A DNA stretch of 64,000 bases from Xylona heveae TC161 (lineage: Eukaryota; Ascomycota; Xylonomycetes; Xylonales; Xylonaceae). Below are positions 1 to 12,607 of the stretch, piece after piece. How positions within the stretch are numbered: the first letter of the stretch is position 1; the number at the start of each line of letters is the position of its first letter. The DNA is taken from NCBI RefSeq assembly GCF_001619985.1, contig NW_017264201.1:1240001-1304000 (forward strand), read 5' to 3'. Both the position numbers and the translations under genes were made by a program. Under the pieces are notes generated by a model that was not told the origin of the DNA, searched no databases, and worked only from the letters and a program-made list of their open reading frames with translations.

Positions 1-479
1 CTGCTTTTTTTGCGCACAACAAAAGAGGTTTTCTATCCTTTTCCTTTCTTTTTGGATTGGATCTTCTGGCAACTTGCATCGTTTGCGCAACATGGCATTT
101 GTCTTGGCTGGGATATACCTATCCCTTCCACTTTACCCCCTTACCTGTCTTTTCTCCCGTCCCTACCTTTTCTTCTCTTCCTCACCTCGCTATCCGTCTT
201 CACATCCTCCTTTTTCTTGCTCATCTCGTCTGCTACTCTATATCTCCACCCCCGACATGTCCAACCAACAAACTTGTTCGTTGTTGGCCCCGGGGATCTG
301 TTTTCGCGTCGCGTCGCTTCGACTCTCACGCAATGATATCACTTCTACATTATTTGCCTTGGCGAGGGGGGGTTTGGTCCTTTGGTCCCGTTGGTCCCGG
401 TGTTTTCTTCTTCCTTTTCCTCCTCCTTTTTCCCCCCTCTCCTTTTCTTCTTTACCGCTCTCCTACCCCTTGGCTCCCT

Positions 480-515
480 GGTACGGGTTACGGTACGGGT
501 TCCGGTACGGGGACT
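480..515. repeat. 12-bp tandem repeat, three copies
   Basis: Three head-to-tail 12-nt units, GGTACGGGTTAC, GGTACGGGTTCC and GGTACGGGGACT, differing at a few positions. GGTAC-type pentamer cores recur in other gene-free stretches of the window. Confidence 0.85.
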
Positions 516-599
516 TTTCTCTTGACTTTTTTTTTCGCTCGTACCACCTCTAGTCACTCCTAGCATCGTAGTTTATAGTAGCTATATATATCAACCATA

Positions 600-800
600 C
601 CAAATGAATTATCACCTTATCTTCATATCATTATCATTATCATTATCATGTCGTCATATCAACATAGCTTTATAGCATCATATCTTCATATCATTGTAAC
701 AGTCATCATTGTTCCCATTGTCATCGTCAGCATTACCATCATTGTTATCATCATATCATCATATCATCATGTCATTATCATTGTTAATATGCTTGTTGAT
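600..800. repeat. Simple ATCATT/CATATC-rich tract
   Basis: Imperfect repetition of ATCATT, CATATC and related hexamers, clearest at about 625-650 and 745-785. It is low-complexity DNA and the open frame across it is not a credible gene. Confidence 0.75.
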
Positions 801-1241
801 TTGATTGTCATCATCATTCTCGACTACCATTTCCATCGTCCCTGCAGTACTACCACTCCTGCATTACAGTATACCTTACAGTGCTACAATACTACGGTAC
901 TACTGCACTACCCGTAATCATTATCCTTTGCATCGTAACATTAGTCGACTATTGTAATCTCTCGTCGTCGTTGTCGATGTCATTATTGTCGTATCCTCAT
1001 TAAGCCATGTACGTTATGAGGCCAGGGCGGTGATACTACTAGGTATATACGGAGTAGATTAAGCTTCTGTATCGACTATGTATCGTACCTTGCCTTAAGT
1101 TCATTAATGTATACTAACTTAGCAAGTAAAGTCAAGGCAGACAGGCAGGCGGCTACGGGTGTATGACTAATGGTAGGTAAAGCTATGTTTGTCTAAAATG
1201 ATATGTTCATTGATATGGATATTTGATATGGATATGCTAGT

Positions 1242-1312
1242 ACACAGTACGAAATACAAAACATGAAATACACAGTACGAAATACAAAGTATGAAATACA
1301 CAGTACAAATAC
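1242..1312. repeat. 28-bp tandem repeat, about 2.5 copies
   Basis: The core ACACAGTACGAAATAC starts at 1242 and 1270, and a shortened copy starts at 1298, giving a 28-nt period. The first two copies differ at only a few positions, so the array looks fairly young. Confidence 0.85.
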
Positions 1313-1676
1313 ACCCTGGGAGAAATGGCATGAGGTGATTACGAGGTACAATATATATCTTGCCGAGTGTCTTAAAGGGGAAAATGGAATGAACGCGTAA
1401 GGGAAGACAATGGGATAAAGACGCAAGAAGACAAGAAAGTGAAAAGTAGGCTGTTGTTTTTGATTCCTAATCTATTTGTTTTGATTGAGGCTGTGAATTC
1501 ATTATGCACCCCATGGGCATATTGGTTATTGGTTATTGGTCAGATCAGCTCAAACACAAACTCAAAATTCTGAAGCCTCGAATGCTCTACTACTCAAACA
1601 CTCAGACACTCAAAAGCTCAAAAGCTCAAAAGCCACAAGCCCTCCTCCTTCCCGAACATCAATACGCAGGATCAGA

Positions 1677-2737
1677 TTACAGATACTGCTCAAATGCCTT
1701 GGCGGTATCACGAACCGACTTGTCAAAGGGAATATAGTCCCATCCACCACCAATCGCGTCTATGATCTTGGTGCCATACACCTTGGGGCCGTCCTCGGGG
1801 AAGCGCCAGCCGGGCAAGACGTAGCCTGCTCCGGGGTTGCCCTTGGGGATAATGTCGGTGCGTTGCGGGTATGCTTCGCGCAGCGCATCGGCAATGGCTT
1901 GCGGAGGAGCTGTGCCCGCGACGGCGAGGAAGCGCTGGCCGGCGCTCTGAGCGGGATGCTCGGCGGCCCAGATGTGGATGGTCGCGACGTCGCGGACGTC
2001 GACAAAGGATCCGCTGCCGATTTTTGGTGGGATCGTCTTTGCCTCGCCGGAGAAGATGGACCAGACGGGTAAAAGGGTCTCGTTCAATGACGAGGGAGAG
2101 GAAGGCAACTGGACAGGCGGACCCACGACGACGCCGGGGTTGACGGCCGTGAGGGCGAAGTGTGGCTAATACATTGTTAGTAACTTGGTTATACGTTTGA
2201 GTCGTATTACACAGATATGAACCATCGAATCGATGGTCGGTCTGACGGGGGTATATGTAGGATCTGATCTGAAAGGGCTTACCTTTTTCTCATCTCTAAA
2301 CTTCCATACGGCTCGCTCGGCTGCAGATTTTGACGCAGCGTAGAGCACACCCACCGGAGTCTCTTCTCCACGCGCCTTGGCCTCCTTGGCCTGGGGCTCG
2401 GCCGAGGTGTTCCAGTCGGCTTCGGTGTAGTAGTGGGTAGGCCCATAGACAGCCGGGTCCGAAATAGCGGCCACAGACGATGTGATCACAAGGGTTTCAA
2501 GCTGGGGCCCAGCATGCTCGAGAGCCGAGGTCAGAACCCCCGTGATACCTGCCACGGCCGGACCCACAAAGTGGTCCCACGTCTTCAAGTCCCGGAAATT
2601 GATGGGCGACGCCGTGTGGAATATGAGGTGCGTGCCTGCAAATGATCAGATCAAAATGCTCGACTGGGAAGAACAGGAAAAGATGGAGCAACTGTGGCGC
2701 AATGGACTTTTCTAATATAGGAAGGAAGCAAAAGGGG

Positions 2738-2770
<33 letters not shown>

Positions 2771-3262
2771 TGTTATGACGAGGTGGTAATAAAGTTTTTC
2801 TCAAAGAAAGAATTGAAAAACACCAATCGAAAGGCATGAAATAAGCAAGGAATGATTATTGATATTTGCAATCGGCCGAAGAAGCCCGAGCTTGACACTT
2901 ATGCAGCAATGCAGACGGCGAGACAGCTACGGAATAGATGGCCCGAAAGAATGTCCCAATGGAACATTCTTGAACTGTGTAATTCGGTACAAGAAAGGAT
3001 GGCTTCACTAACCTTTGACGGCTTCATCGAAAGCGCCAGGCACAGTCATGTCCGGGACTTGGATAGCCTGGACACGACCGGCATCCGCAAATGGCTTGTA
3101 TGCCCCTTGAAGAAGTCCATCGACGCTCTTGGCAGATCGGGACGTGCCTCGGAGCGTATAACCTTTACGGAGTAAGTCGAATCCAATGGCGGAAGCAATG
3201 TAGCCATTGATGCCGGTCACAAGGGCCACCTTGCCATTGCTAGCGGCGAGCGAGGTTGCCAT
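1677..3262 (-). CDS. Extended SDR reductase (Gre2/dihydroflavonol-reductase-like)
   Basis: Three exons on the minus strand: 3262-3013, 2635-2283 and 2165-1677, joining in frame to 363 residues. The start at 3262 puts the Rossmann fold at the N-terminus with the NAD(P)-binding motif VTGINGYIAS at residues 15-24. Exon 2 carries FHTASP and ends shortly after the catalytic YAASK (the SDR YxxxK motif), with VITSSVAA supplying the active-site serine. Exon 3 has the substrate-domain pattern FVDVRDVA. Family members reduce aldehydes or ketones with NAD(P)H in the cytosol; the substrate here cannot be read. Intron 1 is long (377 nt) and holds a 29-nt A tract; intron 2 is 117 nt. The gene diverges from the peptide transporter across about 2 kb. 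The family assignment is firm, the specific substrate unknown. Confidence 0.9.
2740..2768. repeat. Poly(A) tract inside an intron
   Basis: A run of 29 A on the plus strand (poly-T in the transcript sense) within the 377-nt first intron of the minus-strand reductase gene. It could be a pyrimidine tract, or a slippage-expanded or retroposition-derived tail; no target duplication is evident. Confidence 0.9.
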
Positions 3263-5240
3263 CTTCAAAGCTCCCGATTGCGTGATCGGGGATGCTTGTA
3301 GCGATGAAGGTAAGTCGATGGAAGCACGGCAAATCAAGTCGGAAAATTTATTTCTCTCGTAAACTGACGAATAACTGACGATTGGAATTAAGTTGGTGCG
3401 CTATTGTCTTTGCTCTGCAGTAAAAGATTGCGATTTCCCGTTCTATTGATGGTATGCAGTAACAATGAAGCGATATGACTGCTTTCAAAAATGAACCCCG
3501 AACGAAATGACCAAGGCTTTTATACTTTTCGTGGAAGCCTGAATATGCTCAGCAACAGGAAGAATGGGCTTTTGTAATCATCCCGCATTATTAAAGCACA
3601 GCATGATTAGTTTGATCTTCTCCGGCCCGGCATAGAGAGTACACGGGGCGAGTACAGAGAGGTAAGAGGTGAGGTGTTCCCAGGCAATGGCGTCATTTCT
3701 CTTGCCGTTCACCCAGCTCGCGTAAGCCCAAAGCACTGGTTGACTGGAAGACATACACAGGTATTCTGTCTACCTCGAACAGATGGCTTTGAAGAAAATA
3801 AATCTCATCTGGTCAAATTCTTCATCGAATTGTTTTAAGGTGGGAGACTTGTGGAATTCCAAATTATATGAAAGAACTTCATGTTCACTCAAAGGCTTGC
3901 ACGATAAAGACCCTGAATCACGAGCACCCTAAGGCCAGGGGAGGGTCCCATATGGTACTTGTTTGTGGATATCAGTGAAATTAGAGCGTCTTATCATCTT
4001 CTCTATCTCGCCAAGCATGCGTGCAAATCTTCCTGAGTAGGAAGCTGCGAACGGCCCCTAACCCCACCATCGGCGTAGACAACAGTACGGCCAAGCATAC
4101 TTGTAGGAACGAGCGGAAACAAGCGGAGTCGGCGGCCGCAAGCCAAGCGCCAGTGGTCTTGTTTAACTCGCCGGCGGGCCGCTGCTAAAGTGACAGTGGT
4201 TCGAGATGTTGCCGAGAAGACCTTATCCCCGGCGATTTGACTGATTTCATTGTTTTGTACGAAAGGTACCAAATATTGTGACAGAAGGTGGGTATAGTTC
4301 GTGCGCACGCAACAATTGTCCCCGATGCCGTGCCTTTTTGACATGTCCTGACACCGATCCGGCTGCTGCTCGATCAAAAGCTTGAGAGCTTAGCTCGCTC
4401 GCCCGAGGCTATCATCAGGACAGGTTTGTTACTTTCCAACATAAGGCCACTGAAACGGAAACCAGCAATTGAGCTTCGACAAGATCCAGAAAGCGGCTAG
4501 AATTGGTATCCAAAGCGTCTGCTGCCTTCTAGAACCATTCTTTTGGTTGCATACTCCGTAAACCTGACCTTTCCATCTGGCTTGTTTAACATCTTCCTTG
4601 TACGGAGTAGTAGGGAGATAATGCCGCAGTCAAGTGCCTCCTGATAAGAAAGAAAAAAGCAGATGCAACGGAGGGTGATAACGCAAAGGATGCCCAGAAT
4701 CCAATCCATTCGAGACAGCACGTCTGGTGGGTCCAGATGCGAGTTTCATCAAAGATCCCCGGGCACATGGTAGCAAATACATACCTAGTACTGTAGTAGC
4801 AACAACAGCAGCCCCATTCTAATCCCCGGCGATAAAGGCCACGACGTTACATTCTGTCCAATCGAGCACCACCAATTGGTGGACAACCAATTTTCACTCC
4901 AAGCCCTGGCACACCATAATGGACCATATATCAGCTCAGGGGTGGGAAGCATATCGTGATCCGCATATGGGCCAGACTGTGGAAGCGTCCTTGTCGCCTT
5001 TCTACTTGCCTTTTCTGGATTCGTCTCCTTGCGGCCCTAAGAGCACCCAACATGGATTTATCAGATACTTGAGACGCACCTTTGCCCTGGGGTTTGGTGG
5101 CAACACTAGGAACCAACGTTGTGGGTTGCAAATCGATCGAGTATTTAGTTTCCCACGATTTCCCTCTTTTATGACTTTGGCCTTCCTTGAGTTGATTTGA
5201 TAAAGCCCAAGTTTTCAACAGATAATCGGCTGAACCTATC
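3263..5240. promoter_or_regulatory. Divergent upstream region of reductase and transporter
   Basis: About 2 kb between two divergently transcribed genes, with no credible coding sequence. It must hold both promoters. Two GATAA words lie close to the transporter start (5199-5203 and 5221-5225). They could be GATA-factor sites of the nitrogen-regulation type but could equally lie in the leader. Two facing copies of TACTCCGTA/TACGGAGTA sit at 4552-4609. Confidence 0.5.
4552..4609. repeat. Short inverted pair of the TACTCCGTA nonamer
   Basis: TACTCCGTA at 4552-4560 faces TACGGAGTA at 4601-4609 with 40 nt between them. The match does not extend beyond 9 bp and no clear target duplication flanks it. 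It could be the ends of a tiny non-autonomous element, or two chance neighbours of an over-represented motif. Confidence 0.5.
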
Positions 5241-7251
5241 ATGGGTGAGTGAGCCTCAGCAGAGCTTGTTTCCGTCTTGAATCCTTACAAACTAACCCAC
5301 AAATTGAAGCCTCCAATAATCTCCCAGTGCAGGATATCCTGCCGGCTGGCTCCCACGACGTCACAGTCGCAACGGGCCCAGAGAGATCCTTGGACATCCA
5401 GCGCGGTGTGCCAGGTAGCGAAGTTCCTTCTTACAACGATGAGAAGGCTAGCAATACTGTGGTGACATACACAGATGGCGAAGACGAGTTGGAGGAGCCC
5501 ACTACTGAAGAATTGGCCACCCTGCGCAAGGTTGCTGGTCCAGTGTCCAAAGTTGCTTACACGTTGTGCGCCGTCGAGTTCGCCGAACGTGCATCTTACT
5601 ATGGATGCTCCTTTGTCTTCTACAACTTCATCGAGTTCCCACTCCCCAAGGGTGGAAACGGCTCGGGCGCTCCGCCCAAAGGTTCTGAAGAGACCGCTGG
5701 CGCTCTTGGAAGGGGCCTGTCCACTAGTTCGGCTTTGGTTCTTCTCTTCTCGTTCCTCGCCTACTGTATCCCAATCCTTGGCGGCTGGATCGCAGATACA
5801 AGACTGGGTCGGTACAAGACCATTTGCATTGGAGTTGCCGTTTGTGGTATTGCACACATCATCATGGTCTTTGGTGCACTGCCAAGTGTGCTGAAAGCCG
5901 GCCATGGCATGGCGCCCTTCGTCATTAGTCTCCTGATTCTCGCATTTGGCGCAGGTGAGTATTTGTCAATGCGGACCTAAATAATATTCCATCAGAAACC
6001 AGGCACTGACAATGGTACTTTTTTCTAGGCCTCTTCAAGAGTAATATTGCACCCACCGTCATTGATCAGATTCCCAACAAGAAGGCACACATAAGGACTC
6101 TCAAGTCCGGAGAGCGTGTGATTGTCGACCCAGAATCGACAATTCAGAACGTCATGCTAACCTTTTACGGTCTTGTTAACGTTGGTGCTTTCTTCGCCCT
6201 CGCCACTACCTATGCCGAGAAGGATGTAGGCTATTGGCTTGCTTACCTCCTGCCTGGTATCATCTATTTTCTTCTCCCAATCCTTCTCGTCGTGGCCTAC
6301 AAGCGAACTGTGAAGTACCCTCCTCAGGGTAGTGAGCTTGGGAACGTGCTGAGAGTCATTGGAATGGCCATTAAGAAGAACGGTTTCTGGAAAATCGGGC
6401 GCAAAGGCTTCTTGAGCGCAGCCAAGCCATCCCGAATCAACGCAGATGGAGCAATCGGAAAGCAGGTCCCCTGGACTGATGGCTTCGTCGACGATGTTAG
6501 CAGAACTTTGGAAGCATGCCAGATCTTCCTCTTTTTCCCAGTCTATAACCTGAACGACGGCGGTATTGGCTCAATCCAGACCTCTCAGGGAGCTTCGATG
6601 ACCACCAAAGGCGCGCCTAATGACTTGTTGAACAACTTCAACCCGCTCACAATCATCGTGGCCGTTCCGATCCTGAGCTATGTCGTCTATCCTTTGCTCC
6701 GCCGATACAACATCAAGTTCGGGCGCATCACCCGAATCACCTTTGGCTTCATCTTGGCCGCCATTAGCTCAATCATTGGTGCCATACTCCAATGGCGAGT
6801 GTACAAGACTTCCCCGTGCGGATATTATGCCACAAATTGCCAAATTGGAGATGGTGTCTCTCCAATTTCGATCTGGTCACAGCTGCCGCTGTATATTCTG
6901 GGCGCTCTGTCAGAATGCTTCTGCAACGTCACGGCATATGAACTTGCCTACGCTCGCTCGCCCAAGCACATGAAAGGTCTCGTTATGGCCATCTTCTTGT
7001 TCATGACGGCCATCTCCAGCGCTATCGGCGAAGCCGTCACTCCTGCCTTGAACGATCCCCACCTCATCTGGCCATTTGTGGGTACCGGTGTTGCTGGAAT
7101 CGTCTTGGCGATTGTGTTCCACTGGATGTATCGTCATCTTAACGATGATGACTTCACTCGCAAACCCACCGAAGACGAGCTGGTCCAACATGCAGATAAT
7201 GTTAGCTCGCCTAGTGACCTTGAGAAGAAGGAGAGCAGGGAGGGAGCCTAA
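5241..7251 (+). CDS. ptr2: PTR2-type proton-coupled peptide transporter (POT family)
   Basis: Exons 5241-5244, 5310-5954 and 6029-7251 give 623 residues. The first coding exon is only ATGG, followed by a consensus GTGAGT donor and an intron ending TTGAAG with a CTAAC branch site about 18 nt before it. The joined start reads MASNNLPV. No in-frame ATG exists at the start of exon 2, which supports the tiny exon. POT signatures are clear: FAERASYYG in the first membrane segment, GAGLFKSNIAP across the exon 2/3 junction, FYGLVNVGAFF, and about twelve hydrophobic helices with a large central cytosolic loop. The family imports di- and tripeptides with protons across the plasma membrane. The N-terminus of about 90 residues is hydrophilic and acidic, as in fungal Ptr2. 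Confidence 0.93.
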
Positions 7252-10200
7252 ACACCAGGTTAATGTATGTGCTCTGGCGTTATGACTTATGTTGTTTGAT
7301 AATCGTGGCTTTTTGTTGGTCCAAGTCACCAAATACCCGGCTGTAGGAGAACGAGGTTACGCTTGGAATGATTCTCGTCGCTGCTGAATTTTTATTTTTA
7401 TTTTTATTTATTTTTACTTTTTTTTGATCGACAGCTGGTCTCTTATGAAGACATTAATTAAAATGATTCGACATCTTCAAGACTGTGCATCCGAGCAATA
7501 ATAGTTGGTGAAAACTCCTGAAATATTGTGCATTCTTTTGCTTTTGCAGTGATATAATTCCTTCGACGATCATTATAAGTTTTAAGCGTCAGATGACAAA
7601 AAAAAAATATAACGTATTGTTAACGACTTTGGATCTCCCCCAGGGTTGAATGCACGAGCTTGGGCCAGTCAAGGGCTTCAGGCAATGCGTACGTACATGG
7701 CTCTACACATCCCAGCGACGTGCAATGAAATGCCTCTCTCCTTGGGGTTACTAAGCGAGCGATGATACAAGTCTCGATTCCAGAAAGTGTTTGAAGAACA
7801 CGAGGAACACTGTAGAGAGTCTTCGAACATGAAGTAAAGAGGACGTTGACGGTTGAGCGTGAAGAAATTATGAACTAGGATGTGAGGCGGAGACGAAATG
7901 TTACCGGCCTCAGCAGGCCAAGGTTGCTATCCCTGGCCCAGCCACAATAGGAGGCGTGCTTGCATTGCGCGAATTCGAAGAAAATAGCCCGGATGAAAGA
8001 TCCAAATCTTGGACTGACGATGTGGATGGCTGTCGTCAAGCGGCTGGCTGAACGCCCATGCCATTGAGGCTTCACTGTGTCAGGAACCTCCGGGCCCCGC
8101 CTTAGGTCCGACTTGTGCGTGGCCTGGCAGCCATCATTATTTTTTCTTGTTTGATATTGCAGCATTACAACCGCATTCAGCTCACGAAAGAAACAGTCCT
8201 TACCGGTCCTAATATTTAACTCGCGCTGGTTTGGCTGATGCCTAAAATCCCAAGTAAATTTAAGCAACGGACTACAGAGATACAGAGGTACAGAACATCG
8301 AACTTTGTGGTTGCCTGCTCGCCCGTTACGGGGCTCTTTCTCCAGTCCACTAACCCACGTTTGAGACAAGATGAGCTTATGTGCCAAATTTGGAATCAGC
8401 TACCGAAGATAGCTAAGGCAGTCGCTAGAATCACACCAAAAGCATTGATTGGGTAAGCCGAGTAGCTCTTACCGGCGTCTCCGGACAGGTACGTACCAAG
8501 TGGCACCCTTATCCTGGTATGACTGCTAGCATACTCCGTAAGAGCGACGACAACGTTTCTGTCTCCACCATTGGAAATTCCAGAGGGTAAAGGAATTGGA
8601 TGAGACCGTGGTGAAAATACCAGTACTCTATTAGTAAGAAAGCAAACTGCCCAACGTTGGCTGGAGAAGAAAGGTTCGCTGCAGATGGCATCCTGCAAAA
8701 CTGAAAGAAGAACTCGTGATGGTATCTGTAGGTGTATCTTGTCCCACTTATCAGAGTCCAATTATGCAATACCCACGAGGGCAGTAAAAGAACTCCCTGG
8801 CATCTCTGCAGCATCAACCTTGTCGATGACATGGAATTTCCGCAACAATTACCAGTTTAGTCCGCGTCGAGACGTCAAATAAGCCCGCATCCTTGGAGAG
8901 GACGTTGGCATCCGCCGTGACTCGTTGCGGTGTTTCGGCGAGAGGGGTAAGGTTTGGGGAGGAGAAGAAGCGTTGTCATTGGCTCATCCGTGCACAGGCG
9001 ATGGTTGAACGCGGGAAGCTCTGGATTCATTTACGGCATTATTATGATTCTCTGAGTTAGTGACGCCGTCTGCCCGTTGTCCTGACTTTCCCAAGAGCAT
9101 AACTTCATTGTCCGGTTCCCCCTGTCCATCCTCGCTAGTACGCCGGCTTCAATTGGTCGCAGAAAACCACAGCTCCGTACAAGGGAGTCCTGTACAGTAG
9201 TGCCATTTTTGATCTGGGGACAACACCCTTTCGGAAGGTTTATGAGAACCCGGGATAGTGTGTCCATCTCCCACAATCGTACTTTTTCCTGCGCATCGCG
9301 ACTCCTTCGGCCGTGCACCGTTGTACTGTGCCAAGACTCGCCCCGACTCAATGGAGTTTCCCGCTCCTTGTCTGCAATAATAAAGATAGTATAGCACATA
9401 CCAAATACAATCATATTGCACAATTATATTGCCCCATGCGAGTCGAACGATATCGAGCGTAAATGTGCTCTTATTAATCCGTGTGGAAGAGTAAGTACCC
9501 GCAATACTCCAAGCTCAGCGGAGAAACACGCTCATGCTGGATTCTTCTAGGCAGAGCGAAACCCCCCTGTTTGCCCCGCATTTTCACAGAGCCTTGAATG
9601 AGCAAGTGACCCAGCTGCTTCTCCTTGTGAACATGATTGTGTGATCATGTATGTCGCTCATCCATTTCACGAGCAAGCCCTGAATATTCTTCGCTTTCAT
9701 GAGACAGATCAGAGAACGAATCAGATGAAGCTCTTTTTTTTTTATTTGCTTTTGTCTTTTTTTCCACTTTTCTTATTTTTTCTCCTTTGCGCATCTGGCG
9801 CCACCTTTGCCACCCGTCATCCAAATCTGGTGAATGCAGCTCTTGAATAAAATACCTGATACATCGAGGTACACAATTATAGTCCTTGATCTTCCAAGAT
9901 TTTTTTTTTACTTGACCGATGTCATGCTTCGCATTGTTATTTCCTCATCGGGGTTTTTAATCATTTCAGTTGTGGAAACATGGACAAATTTGTTTCTTGA
10001 CAAATGTTCTAAACCTCTGCGAGCCATTCTATCTGAATCTTTTGTGCCGCATGTTTCTCCTGGGCGATGCTTGGAAGTGTGGCTGCCCAAGATCCGAAAC
10101 CCATATGGTGTTCCGTCCAGATCTGCGTCCTTCCGTAGTAGTAAACGGGGTTAATCATTCCCAGCAGCACTAATGTAGAGCATGTCATGAGCGCTCGCTA

Positions 10201-10227
10201 CAACAATAACAACAACAACAACAACAC
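10201..10227. repeat. CAA microsatellite
   Basis: About nine CAA/ACA units with one interruption in a gene-free region. Confidence 0.85.
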
Positions 10228-12581
10228 CTTTTCCGTTGATAGCTGAGCAAATATATCGTGCGGCTCAGAAGCTCCGTGCGAAAATGCAAAAATGTCTGCT
10301 GATTCGAAGAGGCGCGCCCTTCGCTTATTGTCCTATCGGGACGACAACTCTTATACTGAAGTTGAACTGATGCATTTCAAAACTACAACCATTTTTAACA
10401 GTATACTTACCTAAGATACCATGGAGAATTGCAGCGGTCACACGGCGGAGATGGGGGCGTCTTGGAGCGCATGGAAAAGCCGGGATCGTCCAATTCCCCA
10501 TGCATGGCACGTGGATTTTCCCACGGTCCGACAGCTCGGGACTCGAATCAACAAACGCTCCTTGCCGGTTAGACACTATTGAAATCGCATGGATTGGCCT
10601 GCAGCCATAAATCGGCACGTTGAATGGCCTCAAGGGAAATGCAATCACTCTTTGAAACCGGCTGGGGAAGAGACCCAGTTCGATTGAGCCAAACGCAAAG
10701 ACAAGATACTCATGGAGCAAAGAGAGTCATGCCGGTACTTTCAAAGCTACCAGCAAATCGATGATTCAAAAATGTCGAACCACGGCCCTGGGTTTTCATT
10801 TGGCCGACTCCCCACCCCCAAAGACCAAAGGTCTAGACCTCTAGCAGGTTCGAATGGACACAACGGGTGGGCAAATGAATTTCTTGGCAGGCAAAGCATT
10901 ACTCGCAGGGTTTACCGCTTGTCGGTTGACAGAAAGGGGGCAACACCGGGACAACTCTGGTGACAGAAAAAAGGCCGGGGCGCGGGTGGGCGGTCTTGTC
11001 CAAATTAAGGTCAAGGGAGGGGCATCGCGCAACGACGGATGGTGGCCTGGAACTCTACCGCCCTGCTTTTAGACTGCACATGGTGCCGAATAGAGCCATG
11101 CCCGAAAGCGAAGAACCAACGGATTGGCTGACTCAACCGAGAGACAACATTCCCCCCCAGCATGGGTCTGGCTCGCTAAATTAGCTGGGCTCGGGCCAGG
11201 CTGCAGGCCCGCGCTGTCCGTCCCAAAACTGTCCCCTCTAAGAGGTGCAATTCGCCTTTCCAGGTAGGTCTGGAAAGGCATCGATTGCCTGAGAGAGAGA
11301 TCCGCCCTGTCTGTCGTTCCACACCGTCTCAAACCACGCGCCCATCAGGATCGCTGTCCCCATCAGTGCGACCGATGCTTAAGATAAACCTGACCTACTA
11401 GGGCCGCACGGTACCTGGTTCGCTTGCTGGTCGTAGTGGAGGCGAGCTGCAATATCGTGCCACTTTTGCTTGCGACATGGTCATTTTGGGCAGAAGCCGG
11501 ACGCCGTGGTGTTCCCTATCCCGTCACTCGGTGCCCTGGCAGTGTCCTACCACCTCTCTCTCCTCTCTCACTCTTCACTGCTCTGGCGTGGTTCGGGTAC
11601 GCGTTGCGGCTGCTTTGTGGGCCCCAAATATCCAAATCGGGCACTGCTGGGTACGACCGCTGTACCAAACAGTACGGAGCACCTGCAATCCTTGGGCCGT
11701 GGCAGGGGGAACCCCCCGAGAAAGGTAGGCAAGGAAGGACAGCGAGGCATTCCATCCCCGGGAAAAGACATGGAACCATAGCTCCCAAAGATGATCCCCC
11801 AGATCATGCATCCCGGGTACCCAATCTTCGTAGGTGACGTTTGTGCAATCAATCCTGGAGCATGAGGTGACGTCTCTTGCAAAACAATTATTGGAAAGTG
11901 GTTACAGGACATATGAAAAGGGAGGCTTTCAGCTATCCGGATGACTAGAGCAACTTTTCATTTCGAAACCGCAACTCAGTATCACGTGCCGAGGGAGTGA
12001 CCATCAAGCTCTCCGAGGTCATGGTTTAAGATCACGTCGTCGTCGCCGCACAGACGATCGATGTGCGGGTCATTCCAGATACACTCACGCAGTGATGAAG
12101 GACGGACTCGACAGGTCCAGGAGTCTTAAGCAGTATGTTAGTGCAGAAGCTGATCGATCGAAAGTTCGGCGATCGCACTGGCCCCATCTCAACGGTAGAG
12201 GTCTTGGGGGATCAATATCTGCTTGAATGCCCGAATAGAATGTAAAACATGCGCAAACCCTGAGATCAGAAACACCTGCTACACATTGTACGTTGATCCA
12301 GGGCTCTAAAACCCCCGAGGTGAGAACGGTTCCCATCTCGCTGGGAAATACACGAAGCGCTGAACCACAGATGAGAATGTGCAAGTTGGGAAGAACTAGG
12401 GGAACCGGGAGAGAAATAGCACGCTTAGGAGTAGAGACGAAGGGGGTATAGAGTGCGGTGCAGTGGTTTTAGCAGGAGATGAATAAGGTGTGCGACTGTG
12501 TATCTGGGGGGGGCTTTTTCCCTTCGCTTGCACCACGGACTAGACTCAAAGAGGGATTTGGGGTCGAACTCGACGGATGAA

Positions 12582-12607
12582 GCTCGACTCGATTCGACTC
12601 GACTCGA
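12582..12607. repeat. ACTCG/ATTCG pentamer repeat
   Basis: Five consecutive CGACT-type pentamers with one substitution, in GC-rich intergenic DNA. Confidence 0.8.

Larger units (their letters stand above)
1..1676. other. Intergenic, low-complexity, no gene seen
   Basis: No convincing coding sequence. The first 550 nt are strongly pyrimidine-rich on the plus strand, so the long open frames there are low-complexity artefacts. Next come ATCATT-like simple repeats, a 28-bp tandem repeat and one TACGGAGTA nonamer at 1048-1056. The right part is the 3' flank of the reductase gene on the minus strand. Confidence 0.6.

Noticed and set aside
1-570. Overlapping open frames of 108-168 codons at the window start
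   Set aside because: Produced by a pyrimidine-rich tract that is open in all three plus frames at once.
4003-4377. 124-codon minus-strand open frame in the divergent promoter
   Set aside because: No recognisable domain and unsupported by splice or context evidence.
7875-8387. 170-codon minus-strand open frame
   Set aside because: Composition and lack of motif suggest chance; no start context or conserved segment.
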